DNA from: Haematomicrobium sanguinis DSM 21259 | GTDB lineage: Bacteria > Actinomycetota > Actinomycetes > Actinomycetales > Micrococcaceae | Assembly (NCBI RefSeq): GCF_000688395.1 | Contig: NZ_JIAG01000003.1 | Location: 186,001 to 250,000, forward strand | DNA: 64,000 nucleotides | Direction: 5' to 3' | Shown here: positions 34,833 through 44,002 of the stretch, piece by piece | Layout of the letters: every line of letters begins with the position of its first letter | How positions within the stretch are numbered: position 1 is the first letter of the stretch | Notes under the pieces: model-generated | Told to the model about the DNA's origin: nothing | Database searches by the model: none | What the model saw: only the letters and a program-made list of their open reading frames with translations | Translations under genes and position numbers: made by a program

Positions 34833-34852
34833 AACGATGAGAGAATAGACGG

Positions 34853-36028
34853 GTGCTCACCACCGAATTACCCGCAAGAACGCTGTCTCTGCCCCCGCTC
34901 AAGCTCGGCCCGCTGACCATCGATACCCCGGTGGTCCTCGCCCCGATGGCCGGGATCACGAACACCGCGTTCCGCCGTTTATGCCGCGAATTCGGCGGTG
35001 GCTTGTACGTCGCGGAAATGGTGACCTCGCGTGCCCTGGTGGAGCGCAACGCGGAGTCGATGCGGATCATCTCGCATGACGAAGATGAGAAGGTGCGCTC
35101 GGTACAGCTTTACGGTGTGGAACCGGTCACGGTCGGAGCCGCGGTCCGCATGTTGGTTGAGGAAAACCGCGCGGATCACATCGACCTGAATTTCGGCTGC
35201 CCCGTCCCCAAGGTCACCCGGCGCGGCGGCGGCTCGGCGCTCCCGTGGAAGACCGAGCTCTTCACCTCGATTGTGCGCGCAGCCGTCACCGAGGCGAGCC
35301 GCGGCAACATTCCGCTCACCATCAAAATGCGTAAGGGTATCGACGAGGACCACTTGACCTACGTCGAAGCCGGGAAGATTGCCCGGGATCTCGGCGTCGC
35401 CGCGGTGGCGCTCCACGGGCGTACCGCCGCACAGTTCTACTCGGGGCAGGCGGACTGGAACGCGATCGCCACCCTGCGTGAGGCGCTGCCGGATGTGCCC
35501 GTGCTGGGCAACGGGGACATTTGGAGCGCCGAAGACGCCATGGACATGGTGGAGCAGACCGGGGTGGACGGTGTGGTCATTGGCCGCGGCTGCCAGGGAC
35601 GGCCGTGGCTCTTCGGCGACTTGATGGCCGCCTTCGAGGGCTCCTCTCGCCGCTACCGGCCGAGCCTCGGGACGGTCGCGAACGCCGTGTACCGGCATGC
35701 CGAGCTTCTCGTGGAGACCTTTGGCGAGGAGCAAAAGGCACTCCGCGACATCCGCAAACACATGGCCTGGTATTTCAAGGGATACGTGGTCGGTTCCGAG
35801 CTTCGCCCCAAACTCGCCATGGTCCCGGACCTCGCAACCCTGCGCGAGCTCTTGGATGAACTCGATTCCGAATCGCCCTACCCGGGTGCCGACGCCGAAG
35901 GCCCGCGCGGTCGCGCCGGTTCCCCCAAACGTCCGGCGCTCCCCGAAAATTGGCTTGCCTCCCGCGAACTCGATGCGCAGCAGAAGTCCATGATCTCCGC
36001 CGCCGAACTCGATGTTTCCGGGGGCTAG
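34853..36028 (+). CDS. dusB: tRNA-dihydrouridine synthase
   Basis: FMN-dependent reduction of uridines to dihydrouridine in tRNA. 391 residues. TIM-barrel motifs are APMAGITNTAFR, DLNFGCPVPKVTRRGGGSALP with catalytic Cys, IKMRKGID, ALHGRTAAQFYSG, GNGDIWS and VVIGRGCQGRPWLF. The C-terminal region after about residue 345 is an actinobacterial extension. GTG start at 34853. It opens the dusB-dgt-dnaG set. Confidence 0.95.
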   Translation: MLTTELPARTLSLPPLKLGPLTIDTPVVLAPMAGITNTAFRRLCREFGGGLYVAEMVTSRALVERNAESMRIISHDEDEKVRSVQLYGVEPVTVGAAVRMLVEENRADHIDLNFGCPVPKVTRRGGGSALPWKTELFTSIVRAAVTEASRGNIPLTIKMRKGIDEDHLTYVEAGKIARDLGVAAVALHGRTAAQFYSGQADWNAIATLREALPDVPVLGNGDIWSAEDAMDMVEQTGVDGVVIGRGCQGRPWLFGDLMAAFEGSSRRYRPSLGTVANAVYRHAELLVETFGEEQKALRDIRKHMAWYFKGYVVGSELRPKLAMVPDLATLRELLDELDSESPYPGADAEGPRGRAGSPKRPALPENWLASRELDAQQKSMISAAELDVSGG

Positions 36029-36036
36029 CACGCAGG

Positions 36037-36045
36037 TTATACACA
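36037..36045 (+). promoter_or_regulatory. DnaA-box-like sequence upstream of dgt
   Basis: TTATACACA fits the TTATNCACA consensus and lies 51 nt before the dgt start. A single 9-mer could occur by chance. Confidence 0.25.
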
Positions 36046-36095
36046 GGAGCGTTCCGAACGCCTCACCCGCGCAGCACAACAACTAGGATGGCAGG

Positions 36096-37388
36096 GTGCC
36101 CTCTCTCGACTTGCCCGAACAGCCGTTAACCGCCGGATACACCACCGCGGACGAACAGCGCTGGGTCGCCGAGCCCGCCAAAAAGGTGTACCGCACCAAC
36201 TTTGAACGCGACCGCGCCCGCATCCTGCACTCCTCGGGGCTACGCCGCCTCGGCGCGAAAACCCAGGTCGTCTCCCCGGACACCGATGACTTTGTCCGCA
36301 CCCGGCTGACCCATTCGCTCGAAGTTGCGCAGATCGGCCGGGAAATCGGCCGCTCCCTCGGCTGCGATCCGGACGTGGTGGACGCCGCCTGCCTCTCCCA
36401 TGACCTCGGCCACCCGCCCTTCGGTCACAACGGCGAGTCCGCGCTCAATGCGGCCGCCCACAACATTGGCGGCTTTGAAGGAAACGCCCAGACGCTACGG
36501 CTGCTCACCCGCTTGGAACCGAAGGTCGTCGCCCCGGACGGCACCCCGGCCGGGCTCAACCTGACCCGCGCGAGCCTGGACGCCGCCAGCAAGTACCCGT
36601 GGTCCCGCGAGGACGCGCCCATTATTCACGGCCACCGCACCGGCAAGTTCGGCGTCTACGCGGATGACCTCGACGTCTTTAACTGGGTCCGCGAGGGCGC
36701 ACCGGAAGGACGTACCTGCATCGAGGCGCAGGTGATGGACCTCTCCGATGACATCTCATATTCGGTACATGACGTCGAGGACGCGATTGTCGCCGGGCAC
36801 GTCCAGCTCAAGTGGCTCCAGCACGCCGATCACCGCGCTCGCGTGGTCGGCTACACCCAGCAGTGGTACCTGCCGCACACCGATCCGGCCGACATCGAAG
36901 CCGCCCTCGCTCGGCTCGAGGACAGTGAAGCGTGGGTCAAGGAATCCGATGGTTCCCGCAAGGCTCTCGCGGCGCTGAAAAACATGACGAGCCAGCTGAT
37001 CGGTCGGTTCGCCTCCGCGGCGCTGGGCGCCACCCGCGCGATCTACGGCCCCGACCCGCTCACCCGCTACGCCGCTGAGCTCGTGGTCCCCGAGGACACG
37101 GCTCTGGAAATTGCGGTCATGAAGGGCCTGGCAACCACCTTCGTCATGACCCGGGACGAGCGCCAGCCCGTGTATGAGCGCCAGCGCGAGATCCTCACCT
37201 CCCTCGTCAACCAGTTGTTCACCACGGGCGAGAAATACTTGGAGCCCGCCTTTGCGGCGGATTGGCTTATGGCGTACGACGACGCCGCTCGCCTTCGCGT
37301 TGTCATCGACCAGTTGGCGTCCCTCACCGATGTATCGGCCCTCGCTCTGCACGAGCGGCTCATGGGAAGAAACCGTGCACTGTGGTAG
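36096..37388 (+). CDS. dgt: Deoxyguanosinetriphosphate triphosphohydrolase-like protein
   Basis: HD-domain dNTP triphosphohydrolase, 430 residues. The HD metal site is seen in RTRLTHSLEVAQIG (His) and ACLSHDLGHPPFGHNGE (His-Asp, His), and the distal Asp lies in DLSDDISYSVHD. It probably trims dNTP pools; dgt next to dnaG is a standard actinobacterial order. GTG start at 36096, 21 nt from dnaG at the other end. Confidence 0.94.
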   Translation: MPSLDLPEQPLTAGYTTADEQRWVAEPAKKVYRTNFERDRARILHSSGLRRLGAKTQVVSPDTDDFVRTRLTHSLEVAQIGREIGRSLGCDPDVVDAACLSHDLGHPPFGHNGESALNAAAHNIGGFEGNAQTLRLLTRLEPKVVAPDGTPAGLNLTRASLDAASKYPWSREDAPIIHGHRTGKFGVYADDLDVFNWVREGAPEGRTCIEAQVMDLSDDISYSVHDVEDAIVAGHVQLKWLQHADHRARVVGYTQQWYLPHTDPADIEAALARLEDSEAWVKESDGSRKALAALKNMTSQLIGRFASAALGATRAIYGPDPLTRYAAELVVPEDTALEIAVMKGLATTFVMTRDERQPVYERQREILTSLVNQLFTTGEKYLEPAFAADWLMAYDDAARLRVVIDQLASLTDVSALALHERLMGRNRALW

Positions 37389-37409
37389 TTAGGTGCTGGT
37401 GGAGGTGGC

Positions 37410-39323
37410 ATGGCCGGGCTGATTAAACGCGAAGACATCGATGAGGTGCGCCGCCGCACCGACATCAAGGAAGTAGTGGAGTCCTACGTCTCGCTGAAGC
37501 GTGCAGGGGTGGGATCCTATAAAGGCTTGTGCCCTTTCCACGACGAACGCAGCCCGAGCTTCAATGTGCGCCCGCAACACGGCACGTATCACTGTTTCGG
37601 GTGCGGCGAAGGCGGGGACGTCATCGAATTCTTGATGAAGTTAGACCACACCTCCTTTTCCGAAACGGTGGAAAAGCTTGCCGGGCGCATCGGGTACGAG
37701 TTGCACTATGAGGACGGCGGCAGCGGCCCGAGCAAGGAGGAGCACGGGCGACGCCAGCGGCTGTTGGACGCGCACAAAATCGCCGACGAGTTCTTCCAAT
37801 CCCAACTCGGCTCGCCCGAAGCGCTCGTGGCCCGGCAGTTTTTAGCCGGCCGGGACTTTGACCGCGCCGCCGCCGAACAGTTCAGTGTCGGGTATGCGCC
37901 GCAAGGGTGGGACTCGCTCCTGAAAGTGTTGCGCGGACGCGGTTTCCGCGACGACGAGCTCAAACACACCGGCATGTTCTCTCAGGGCTCCGACGGCTCA
38001 CGCATGTACGACCGTTTCCGCGGCCGGCTGATCTGGCCAATCCGCGACATCACCGGGCAAACCATCGGGTTCGGTGCGCGCAAACTCTATGACGAGGACC
38101 AGGGCCCCAAATACCTCAACACTCCCGAGACGCCGCTGTATAAAAAGTCTCAGGTGCTCTACGGAATTGACCTCGCACGCAAGTCCATCACCACTTCCCG
38201 GCAGCTGGTGGTCGTCGAGGGGTACACGGACGTCATGGCCGCCCACCTTTCCGGGGTGAGTACCGCAGTCGCCACTTGCGGCACCGCTTTTGGGGCGGAC
38301 CACATCCGGGTGGCACGGCGCCTCTTAACCGATGACGGTTCCGGCGGGGAAGTGATCTTCACCTTTGACGGCGACGCGGCCGGACAGAAGGCGGCGCTCC
38401 GGGCGTTCAAGGAAGACCAGCGTTTCTTGGCGCAAACCTATGTCGCGGTGGAGCCGTCCGGGGCGGACCCGTGCGACTTGCGCAAGTCCGGGGGCCCGGA
38501 AGCGGTACGCGGGTTGATCGAGGCGAAGCGCCCGCTCTTTGAATTCGCCATCAAGGCCTCGTTCGCGCAAATGAACTTGGACACCGGCGAGGGGCAGCTC
38601 AAGGCGTTGCGCATGGCGGCACCGGTCGTGGCGCAGATCCGCGACTCGAGCCTCCGCCAGGTTTACACCCGGGAACTGTCCAAATGGTTGGGCATGCAGT
38701 TTTTGGATCACTCCCAAGTGGAGCGAGCGGTCGCCCACGCGGTGAAATCCGGCGCGAAACCGGAAGTTCCGCCAGAGAATGCCCAGGTTCGCCAAGAACC
38801 CGGGGGCCATGAGGGTGAGGCGAGTGTCGCCGTCGTGCCTCAATTTGAAAAGCCGAACATGGCGGACCCCAACGTGCGGCTGGAACATGATGCGCTGGTG
38901 GCGTTGCTGCAGTATCCGCATCTGGTGACCGAGCAGCAGTGGGGGCAATTTGTGGCCGCTCCGCTGAGCGTGGAGGCGTTTGCGGCGGTGCAGTCGGCGA
39001 TGAAGGGCGCGAGCGTGTACCGGGGGAGCGGGACCGATTGGATTGAGCATGTGCGCGCCGGTGTGCCGGATGTGCTGGCCGGGTATGTGACGCGGCTGGC
39101 GGTCACGCCGCTGCCCACGAGCGATGAGCGGCGGCTCGGCGATTACCTGCTGGGGCTGCTCAAGAGCCTGATTGCGGCGCGGATGAACCTGGAAAAGGCG
39201 CGGATGCTCTCGGAAATGCAGCGGCTGGACGCGGTGGCGGATGCTGCGCGGATCACCGAGCTGAACCGCGAAATCTATCAGCTGGAGTTGCGGCGGCGGA
39301 CCTTGCGGGAGCAGTCCTCGTAG
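37410..39323 (+). CDS. dnaG: DNA primase
   Basis: Makes RNA primers at the replication fork. 637 residues. A CHC2 zinc-binding domain has Cys41, His44, Cys62 and Cys65 (CPFHDE, HCFGCGEGGD). The TOPRIM catalytic core includes VVVEGYTDVMAAH (about residues 267-279) and FTFDGDAAGQKAA. A C-terminal helicase-interaction region follows. ATG at 37410, 21 nt after dgt. Confidence 0.97.
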   Translation: MAGLIKREDIDEVRRRTDIKEVVESYVSLKRAGVGSYKGLCPFHDERSPSFNVRPQHGTYHCFGCGEGGDVIEFLMKLDHTSFSETVEKLAGRIGYELHYEDGGSGPSKEEHGRRQRLLDAHKIADEFFQSQLGSPEALVARQFLAGRDFDRAAAEQFSVGYAPQGWDSLLKVLRGRGFRDDELKHTGMFSQGSDGSRMYDRFRGRLIWPIRDITGQTIGFGARKLYDEDQGPKYLNTPETPLYKKSQVLYGIDLARKSITTSRQLVVVEGYTDVMAAHLSGVSTAVATCGTAFGADHIRVARRLLTDDGSGGEVIFTFDGDAAGQKAALRAFKEDQRFLAQTYVAVEPSGADPCDLRKSGGPEAVRGLIEAKRPLFEFAIKASFAQMNLDTGEGQLKALRMAAPVVAQIRDSSLRQVYTRELSKWLGMQFLDHSQVERAVAHAVKSGAKPEVPPENAQVRQEPGGHEGEASVAVVPQFEKPNMADPNVRLEHDALVALLQYPHLVTEQQWGQFVAAPLSVEAFAAVQSAMKGASVYRGSGTDWIEHVRAGVPDVLAGYVTRLAVTPLPTSDERRLGDYLLGLLKSLIAARMNLEKARMLSEMQRLDAVADAARITELNREIYQLELRRRTLREQSS

Positions 39324-39404
39324 GGTGTTGGGCGGCGCGGGGCTGTGGGTGCTGTCCGATTTCGGAATCGGCCGCGGATTCTGTTAGAGTTTTATCTGTT
39401 GTTT

Positions 39405-39480
39405 TCCCCCGTAGCTCAATTGGCAGAGCATTCGACTGTTAATCGAAGGGTTACTGGTTCGAGTCCAGTCGGGGGAGCCA
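39405..39480 (+). tRNA. tRNA-Asn (GTT), CCA encoded
   Basis: A 76-nt cloverleaf with acceptor TCCCCCG pairing CGGGGGA, D arm GCTC/GAGC, anticodon stem TTCGA/TCGAA with GTT at 39438-39440, T arm CTGG-TTCGAGT-CCAG, and encoded CCA. It is followed at once by a terminator. Confidence 0.97.
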
Positions 39481-39483
39481 ACG

Positions 39484-39519
39484 GCCCCGGAACCCGCGTG
39501 ATTCCGGGGCTTTTTCTTT
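39484..39519 (+). terminator. Rho-independent terminator after tRNA-Asn
   Basis: GCCCCGGAA (39484-39492) pairs with TTCCGGGGC (39502-39510), then TTTTTCTTT (39511-39519). Confidence 0.93.
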
Positions 39520-39594
39520 GCCTTTTGTGAGTGGCTGGACCCAAAAAAGGTCCCACCGGGAAATAACCACGGCGCCCGCAACGCTACACCAGCC

Positions 39595-40332
39595 ATGAAT
39601 GTTGACATCTGGTCTGATATTGCCTGCCCTTGGTGCTACATCGGAAAGCGCCGCTTCGAAAAGGCGCTCGCCGATTTCCCGCACAAGGACCAGGTCAACG
39701 TCACCTGGCACAGCTTCCAACTCGACCCGAACCTGCCCGAACACTTCGATGGCACCGAGGCCGAATACCTCTCAGCACGCAAAGGCATGCCGATCGAACA
39801 GGTCGAGGCCATGTTTGCGCATGTCAAGAGCGAAGCCGCAAAGGAGGGTCTCGCTTATGACTTCGACGCGCTCAAGGTCGCCAATAGCTTCCTGGGGCAC
39901 CAGTTATTGCATCTGGCCCAAGAAAACGGTCTCGGCAGCGAGGCCAAGGAAGCTCTCCTCTCCGCGCACTTTGAACACGGCAAGGACATTGGCAGTGTGG
40001 ATGAGCTGGTCGCGATTGCCCAACAGATCGGCATGGACCCGGTAGCGGTTCGCAGCGCCCTCGAGATCAATTCGAAGGCCGAGGAGGTCCGTGAAGACAT
40101 TGCCCGGGCCGGGCAACTTGGCATTCAGGGCGTCCCGTTCTTCGTGTTCGACATGAGCCTTGCGCTTTTCGGTGCACAACCGGTCGAGGTTTTCCGCCAG
40201 GTTCTTGACGAGGCTTGGGCAAAATCGCCGAAATTGCAGATGGCTAACGTGCCCGGAGCGCAATCGGGCACCGCTAACAGCGCCGAAAACCAGGACCCCA
40301 ACGTCTGCGGCCCCGACGGCTGCACCATCTAA
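39595..40332 (+). CDS. DsbA-family oxidoreductase (FrnE-like)
   Basis: A 245-residue thioredoxin-fold protein with the DsbA/FrnE layout. The redox motif CPWC lies at residues 11-14 (DIACPWCYIG), a helical insertion occupies about 70-150, and the cis-Pro segment is GVPFFVFDM. No signal peptide, so it is cytosolic, like other FrnE proteins. The C-terminus carries an extra Cys pair (VCGPDGCTI), also seen in FrnE-type proteins. No ribosome-binding site is obvious before the ATG. Confidence 0.9.
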   Translation: MNVDIWSDIACPWCYIGKRRFEKALADFPHKDQVNVTWHSFQLDPNLPEHFDGTEAEYLSARKGMPIEQVEAMFAHVKSEAAKEGLAYDFDALKVANSFLGHQLLHLAQENGLGSEAKEALLSAHFEHGKDIGSVDELVAIAQQIGMDPVAVRSALEINSKAEEVREDIARAGQLGIQGVPFFVFDMSLALFGAQPVEVFRQVLDEAWAKSPKLQMANVPGAQSGTANSAENQDPNVCGPDGCTI

Positions 40333-40364
40333 ACCAGCCGAACTAGCTGAGCCAGCCAAACCAG

Positions 40365-41066
40365 CTAGAGCAGCGACCCCTGCGACGCCACCGGCTCCAT
40401 CAATTCGGGCCCTTGATTCCGCGGGTTCCCCACCGCTTTCCCGACCTCATACCAGGACAGCTCCGGCTGGTTGTCCACGGCGTCCTGCAAAATTGCGGCG
40501 ACCTCATCGGGCGAATCGATCGAGGGGTCGAGCCACGCATCGCGCAAATTCGGTGGCATGATCACCGGAATGCGGTCATGTAGCCACTGCATCCGTTCCG
40601 GCGCGGGCGCGGTAATGATGGTCATCGATGCGCCCCATCGCGAATTGTCCTCATACAAACACGCGAACGTGATCATGGTGTCCGGCAGGTACACAAAATA
40701 CGGTGTCTTGACCTTGCCCACGGTTTGCCACTCGTAATAACCAAGCGCCGGTCCAAGAGCACGCCGGGACTTGAATGCGTTGCGAAAGGACGGCTTTTCC
40801 GCCACTGTCTCCATCCGCGCGTTAAACGTCCGGGAGGCAAAGGACGCTTCTTTCGCCCACGCAGGCAAAAGCCCAAAGCGCGCATCAAAGGACTCGCGCT
40901 TGCCGCCCACATCGCGAATGGCCTGCACAATCTGCGTCGGCGCGACATTGAAGAACAGGAAGTCACGCCAATTGGGGCGTTGAAAGAAGTCCGGGTCCAA
41001 GGCCAAGATCGCATCGACATGATCCTGCTCGGCCCGCGTCTTTACCGTGACAAACCGTCCGCACAT
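40365..41066 (-). CDS. yedK: SOS response-associated peptidase/abasic-site DNA-protein crosslinker (YedK/HMCES)
   Basis: A 233-residue SRAP-domain protein that covalently traps abasic sites in single-stranded DNA. It starts MCGRF with the invariant catalytic Cys2, and has NAPTQ-like VAPTQ, FNARMETVAEKPSF, the active-site Glu in GYYEWQ and the His in HDRIPVIM. No SOS box was recognised upstream. Confidence 0.93.
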   Translation of the reverse strand: MCGRFVTVKTRAEQDHVDAILALDPDFFQRPNWRDFLFFNVAPTQIVQAIRDVGGKRESFDARFGLLPAWAKEASFASRTFNARMETVAEKPSFRNAFKSRRALGPALGYYEWQTVGKVKTPYFVYLPDTMITFACLYEDNSRWGASMTIITAPAPERMQWLHDRIPVIMPPNLRDAWLDPSIDSPDEVAAILQDAVDNQPELSWYEVGKAVGNPRNQGPELMEPVASQGSLL

Positions 41067-41104
41067 GTTTCCACTTTAAGCCCGGCGCGGCTCAGCCTTT
41101 CCCG

Positions 41105-42328
41105 CTACCCCTCCAGCGCCGGCACCGTCCACGGCCGGATAATCAACCACAAACACGCCGCCGCGGCCACGATACACAGGAACATCACCGAGCCCATCGC
41201 CGCCACCGAGATCCCAATCGCCCCCACAATCGGAGACACGATCCCGGACATCCCAAACGTGATCGCGCCCATCAAGGACGCAGCGGTCCCGGCCTGCGCC
41301 CCGTTATTAATAAGCGCCAACACCTGGACGCACGGGAAGGTCGCGCCCGCGCCAAGAATGTAAAACCACAACGGCAGCACAACTCCCCAGAGCCCCATCT
41401 CGGCGCGATCTAGCACCACAATCAGTCCGGACATGACCAACATCAAGCTGGTCGACATGATCAGCACGCGCGCCACACCGATACGCCGAATGAGCCGCGA
41501 GGACGTCTGCACGCCGATCATCACGGCGAGCGAATTGATCGCAAAGAACAGCCCAAAACCAATTTCGGAGAATCCAAATCCTTCCCGGAACAGGAAGGAC
41601 GCGCTGGAAAGATAGACAAAGAGCGCACCAAAGTTGAATCCACCCAGCAGCACCACGCCCACATAGATTCGGTCGCTCAACACGGCCTTGTACCGCTGCC
41701 ATGCGGTCACATCGCCCACCGCACGTGCCACCCGGGGCCGCGTCTCGGCAATCAGCGTCCACACCGCCACTGCCATCACCGCACCGTAAATGCTCAAGAA
41801 CCAGAACACCACCGGCCACGGCGCCACGGCCACAATGACCGAACCCAACAGCGGCGCGATGATCGGCGCCAAACCGGTCACGAGCGCCGAGTAGGAGAGA
41901 ATCTTCACCAACTGATTGCCGTGAAACAGGTCGCGAATAATCGCCATCGCCACCACGCCGGACCCCGCCGCGCCGATACCTTGCAGCAACCGGAACACGA
42001 GCAGCATTGTCACGTCGGTCGAAAGCGCGGCGCCTACCGACGCCACAATGTGCAGGGTCGTGGTGATCTTCAGCGGCAGAATCCGCCCCACCTTATCCGA
42101 GAGCGGCCCCATAAATAGCTGCCCGGACGCAAAACCAATAATGGTCGCGGTCAAGGTCAGCTGAATCGCCACATCCGAGACACCCATGGAATCGCGAATC
42201 TCCGGGAACGCCGGCAAGTACATGTCGATCGTGAACGGCCCGAGCGCGGTCAGCATCCCCAAAATAATGATCAGCCGGATTTTCTCGGGGCGAGTCATGG
42301 CGTTGCCGGGGGAGTCAAAAGAAGTCAC
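41105..42328 (-). CDS. Bcr/CflA-type MFS drug exporter
   Basis: A 407-residue 12-helix proton-coupled exporter. Motif A between helices 2 and 3 reads GPLSDKVGRILPL, and DMYLPAFPEI in the first loop is typical of Bcr/CflA/Chl-like drug:H+ antiporters. I prefer the GTG at 42328, which has AGGA 6 nt upstream; ATG 42298 (MTRPEKIRL) is the alternative. No adjacent regulator is evident. Drug range unknown. Confidence 0.88.
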   Translation of the reverse strand: MTSFDSPGNAMTRPEKIRLIIILGMLTALGPFTIDMYLPAFPEIRDSMGVSDVAIQLTLTATIIGFASGQLFMGPLSDKVGRILPLKITTTLHIVASVGAALSTDVTMLLVFRLLQGIGAAGSGVVAMAIIRDLFHGNQLVKILSYSALVTGLAPIIAPLLGSVIVAVAPWPVVFWFLSIYGAVMAVAVWTLIAETRPRVARAVGDVTAWQRYKAVLSDRIYVGVVLLGGFNFGALFVYLSSASFLFREGFGFSEIGFGLFFAINSLAVMIGVQTSSRLIRRIGVARVLIMSTSLMLVMSGLIVVLDRAEMGLWGVVLPLWFYILGAGATFPCVQVLALINNGAQAGTAASLMGAITFGMSGIVSPIVGAIGISVAAMGSVMFLCIVAAAACLWLIIRPWTVPALEG

Positions 42329-42499
42329 ACAACATCCTAGAAAGACGCGAAAAAAAGAGGAGTGAGCCAAGAGTGATTGGCGTTCCCCATTCTATCCGAT
42401 TAGTTCACCGAGGAAACTACCGCACGCGCCCAAGAGGTGTGAAATGATAAAAGTCTAGGAAACTGTGTAGGTTATTCGGTTCAGATTCGGAGTTTGTTT

Positions 42500-43327
42500 A
42501 TGAGCACCCCCACGCGAAGTGGAGCACCTAGCCGCCGAACCCCGGCGCTCACGCACCTCACGCAGGACATGGCGCACCTCGCACCGCGCCAGCTGAGTGA
42601 CGAGATCGCACTGGCGAAACTCGAGCTTCAGGGCACGGCTAAACATTTCGCAATCTCCGGTGTCGCGGGCGTCATCGCGCTCGCCTTCCTCGGTTTGCTC
42701 ACCATCGCCCTGGTCGTCGCCGCGATCATGGGCCTCGCGACCATCATGGCCCCATGGCTCGCCGCGCTCATCGTTGCCGCCGCGTTCCTTGTCATCATCG
42801 GCATTGTCGCCCTGATCGCCTACCTCAACGTAAAGAAGGCGCTCCCGGTCCCGCCCATCGAGGCAATCCGCGGCATCAAATATGACCTCGGAGTCATCCG
42901 CGCCGGCAGCAATTTTGATCCGGCCACCTTGGATGAAAAGAAGAACAACGGCGATACCTCCGAAGATTCAGACGGCACCGAAGGTGCCGAAAAAGACGGG
43001 GACGAAGAACCCAAAGAGCCGGCACCCACTCGTGAAGAACTGGAGAGCCGCCTCTCCGAACGCCGTGCGCACATGGTTCAGGTTCGCGATGGCCTCGGGC
43101 GCAAGCTGGATGTCAAGGCCCAAGCCGAAGACTTGGCGCAGGAGGCCAAGGATCGTGCCGATCATCTCAAGAGCCAAGTCGTTTCCTTCTTCGATTCCGG
43201 TTCCAGCGCTCAATCTCGCACCGATGCACAAGAATTTTTGACCGAACGGTGGAAGCCGCTCGCTCTTCTCGGAGCATCGCTCATTGCCATCGTGGTGTGG
43301 ACCGCAAAACTCTTCAAGTCAAAATAG
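42500..43327 (+). CDS. Phage-holin-family (DUF1469) and DUF3618 fusion membrane protein
   Basis: A 275-residue protein. Residues 20-120 resemble the actinobacterial phage-holin-family/DUF1469 proteins (LSDEIALAKLEL then two strong helices at about 53-108). An acidic linker follows (about 140-175), then a DUF3618-like segment (ELESRLSERRAHMVQVRDGL, KLDVKAQAE), and a last membrane helix before KLFKSK. In other actinobacteria these modules are usually separate neighbouring genes. Despite the name it is unlikely to be a lysis protein. Function unknown; possibly envelope organisation. Confidence 0.75.
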   Translation: MSTPTRSGAPSRRTPALTHLTQDMAHLAPRQLSDEIALAKLELQGTAKHFAISGVAGVIALAFLGLLTIALVVAAIMGLATIMAPWLAALIVAAAFLVIIGIVALIAYLNVKKALPVPPIEAIRGIKYDLGVIRAGSNFDPATLDEKKNNGDTSEDSDGTEGAEKDGDEEPKEPAPTREELESRLSERRAHMVQVRDGLGRKLDVKAQAEDLAQEAKDRADHLKSQVVSFFDSGSSAQSRTDAQEFLTERWKPLALLGASLIAIVVWTAKLFKSK

Positions 43328-43393
43328 GATGAGATCAGCGCCGCGCCATCACCGCGGCACCAGGATGTCGAGGAACAACTTGTGGGGAGGTGA

Positions 43394-44002
43394 ATGGTGA
43401 AACTCATCGGTGCAGGCGCCCGTGACGGGGTTGAATTGGTAGAACGCAATACGTTCTGGACCATCCCCAATTTCATTACCGTTCTCCGCTTTTGCCTGGT
43501 CCCCGTTTTTGTGTGGCTTATCGCCCAGGAAAATTATGGGGCCGCGGTGATTGTCCTGGTGGTGTTGGGCTCCACCGACTGGGTGGACGGCTATTTGGCC
43601 CGCCGGCTCAATATGGTGTCTTCGGTCGGTAAGTGGCTGGACCCGATGGCCGATCGCCTGGCCCTCATCATTGTGGCGATCACCTTTGTGGTTTCGGGTA
43701 TTGCTCCGCTGTGGCTCGTGCTCAGCATCGTGATCCCAGATGCGATCCTCATTATTAACGCGCTCGTCCTGTTCCGCGGAAATCCCAATCTTCCGGTCAG
43801 TGTTCTCGGCAAAGTGCGCACCGCGCTATTGCTGATCGGCACGCCGCTTTTGTTGCTGTATCGGGTCCCCGGATTCCAGGCGGAATGGTTGAATATTACC
43901 GCGCACGTCATCTTGATTATCGGGTGTGTGGGGCACGTGATTGCCGCCGGTGATTACTTGATAAAGGCGTGGCAAAAATACCGTGAGGAAGAATCTGCAT
44001 GA
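43394..44002 (+). CDS. CDP-alcohol phosphatidyltransferase (PgsA-like)
   Basis: A 202-residue integral membrane enzyme of phospholipid synthesis. The CDP-alcohol motif D-G-x2-A-R-x8-G-x3-D-x3-D is seen in DGYLARRLNMVSSVGKWLDP with DR following. It transfers a phosphatidyl group from CDP-diacylglycerol to an alcohol; glycerol-3-phosphate (PgsA) is most likely, and cardiolipin or inositol products are possible. GGGGAGG precedes the ATG at 43394, with a GTG at 43397 equally plausible. It overlaps the DMT gene by 4 nt (ATGA). Confidence 0.88.
   Translation: MVKLIGAGARDGVELVERNTFWTIPNFITVLRFCLVPVFVWLIAQENYGAAVIVLVVLGSTDWVDGYLARRLNMVSSVGKWLDPMADRLALIIVAITFVVSGIAPLWLVLSIVIPDAILIINALVLFRGNPNLPVSVLGKVRTALLLIGTPLLLLYRVPGFQAEWLNITAHVILIIGCVGHVIAAGDYLIKAWQKYREEESA

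Noticed and set aside
42500-43327. Holin-family name taken as evidence of a prophage
   Set aside because: No other phage genes are nearby; DUF1469 proteins are ordinary actinobacterial chromosome genes.
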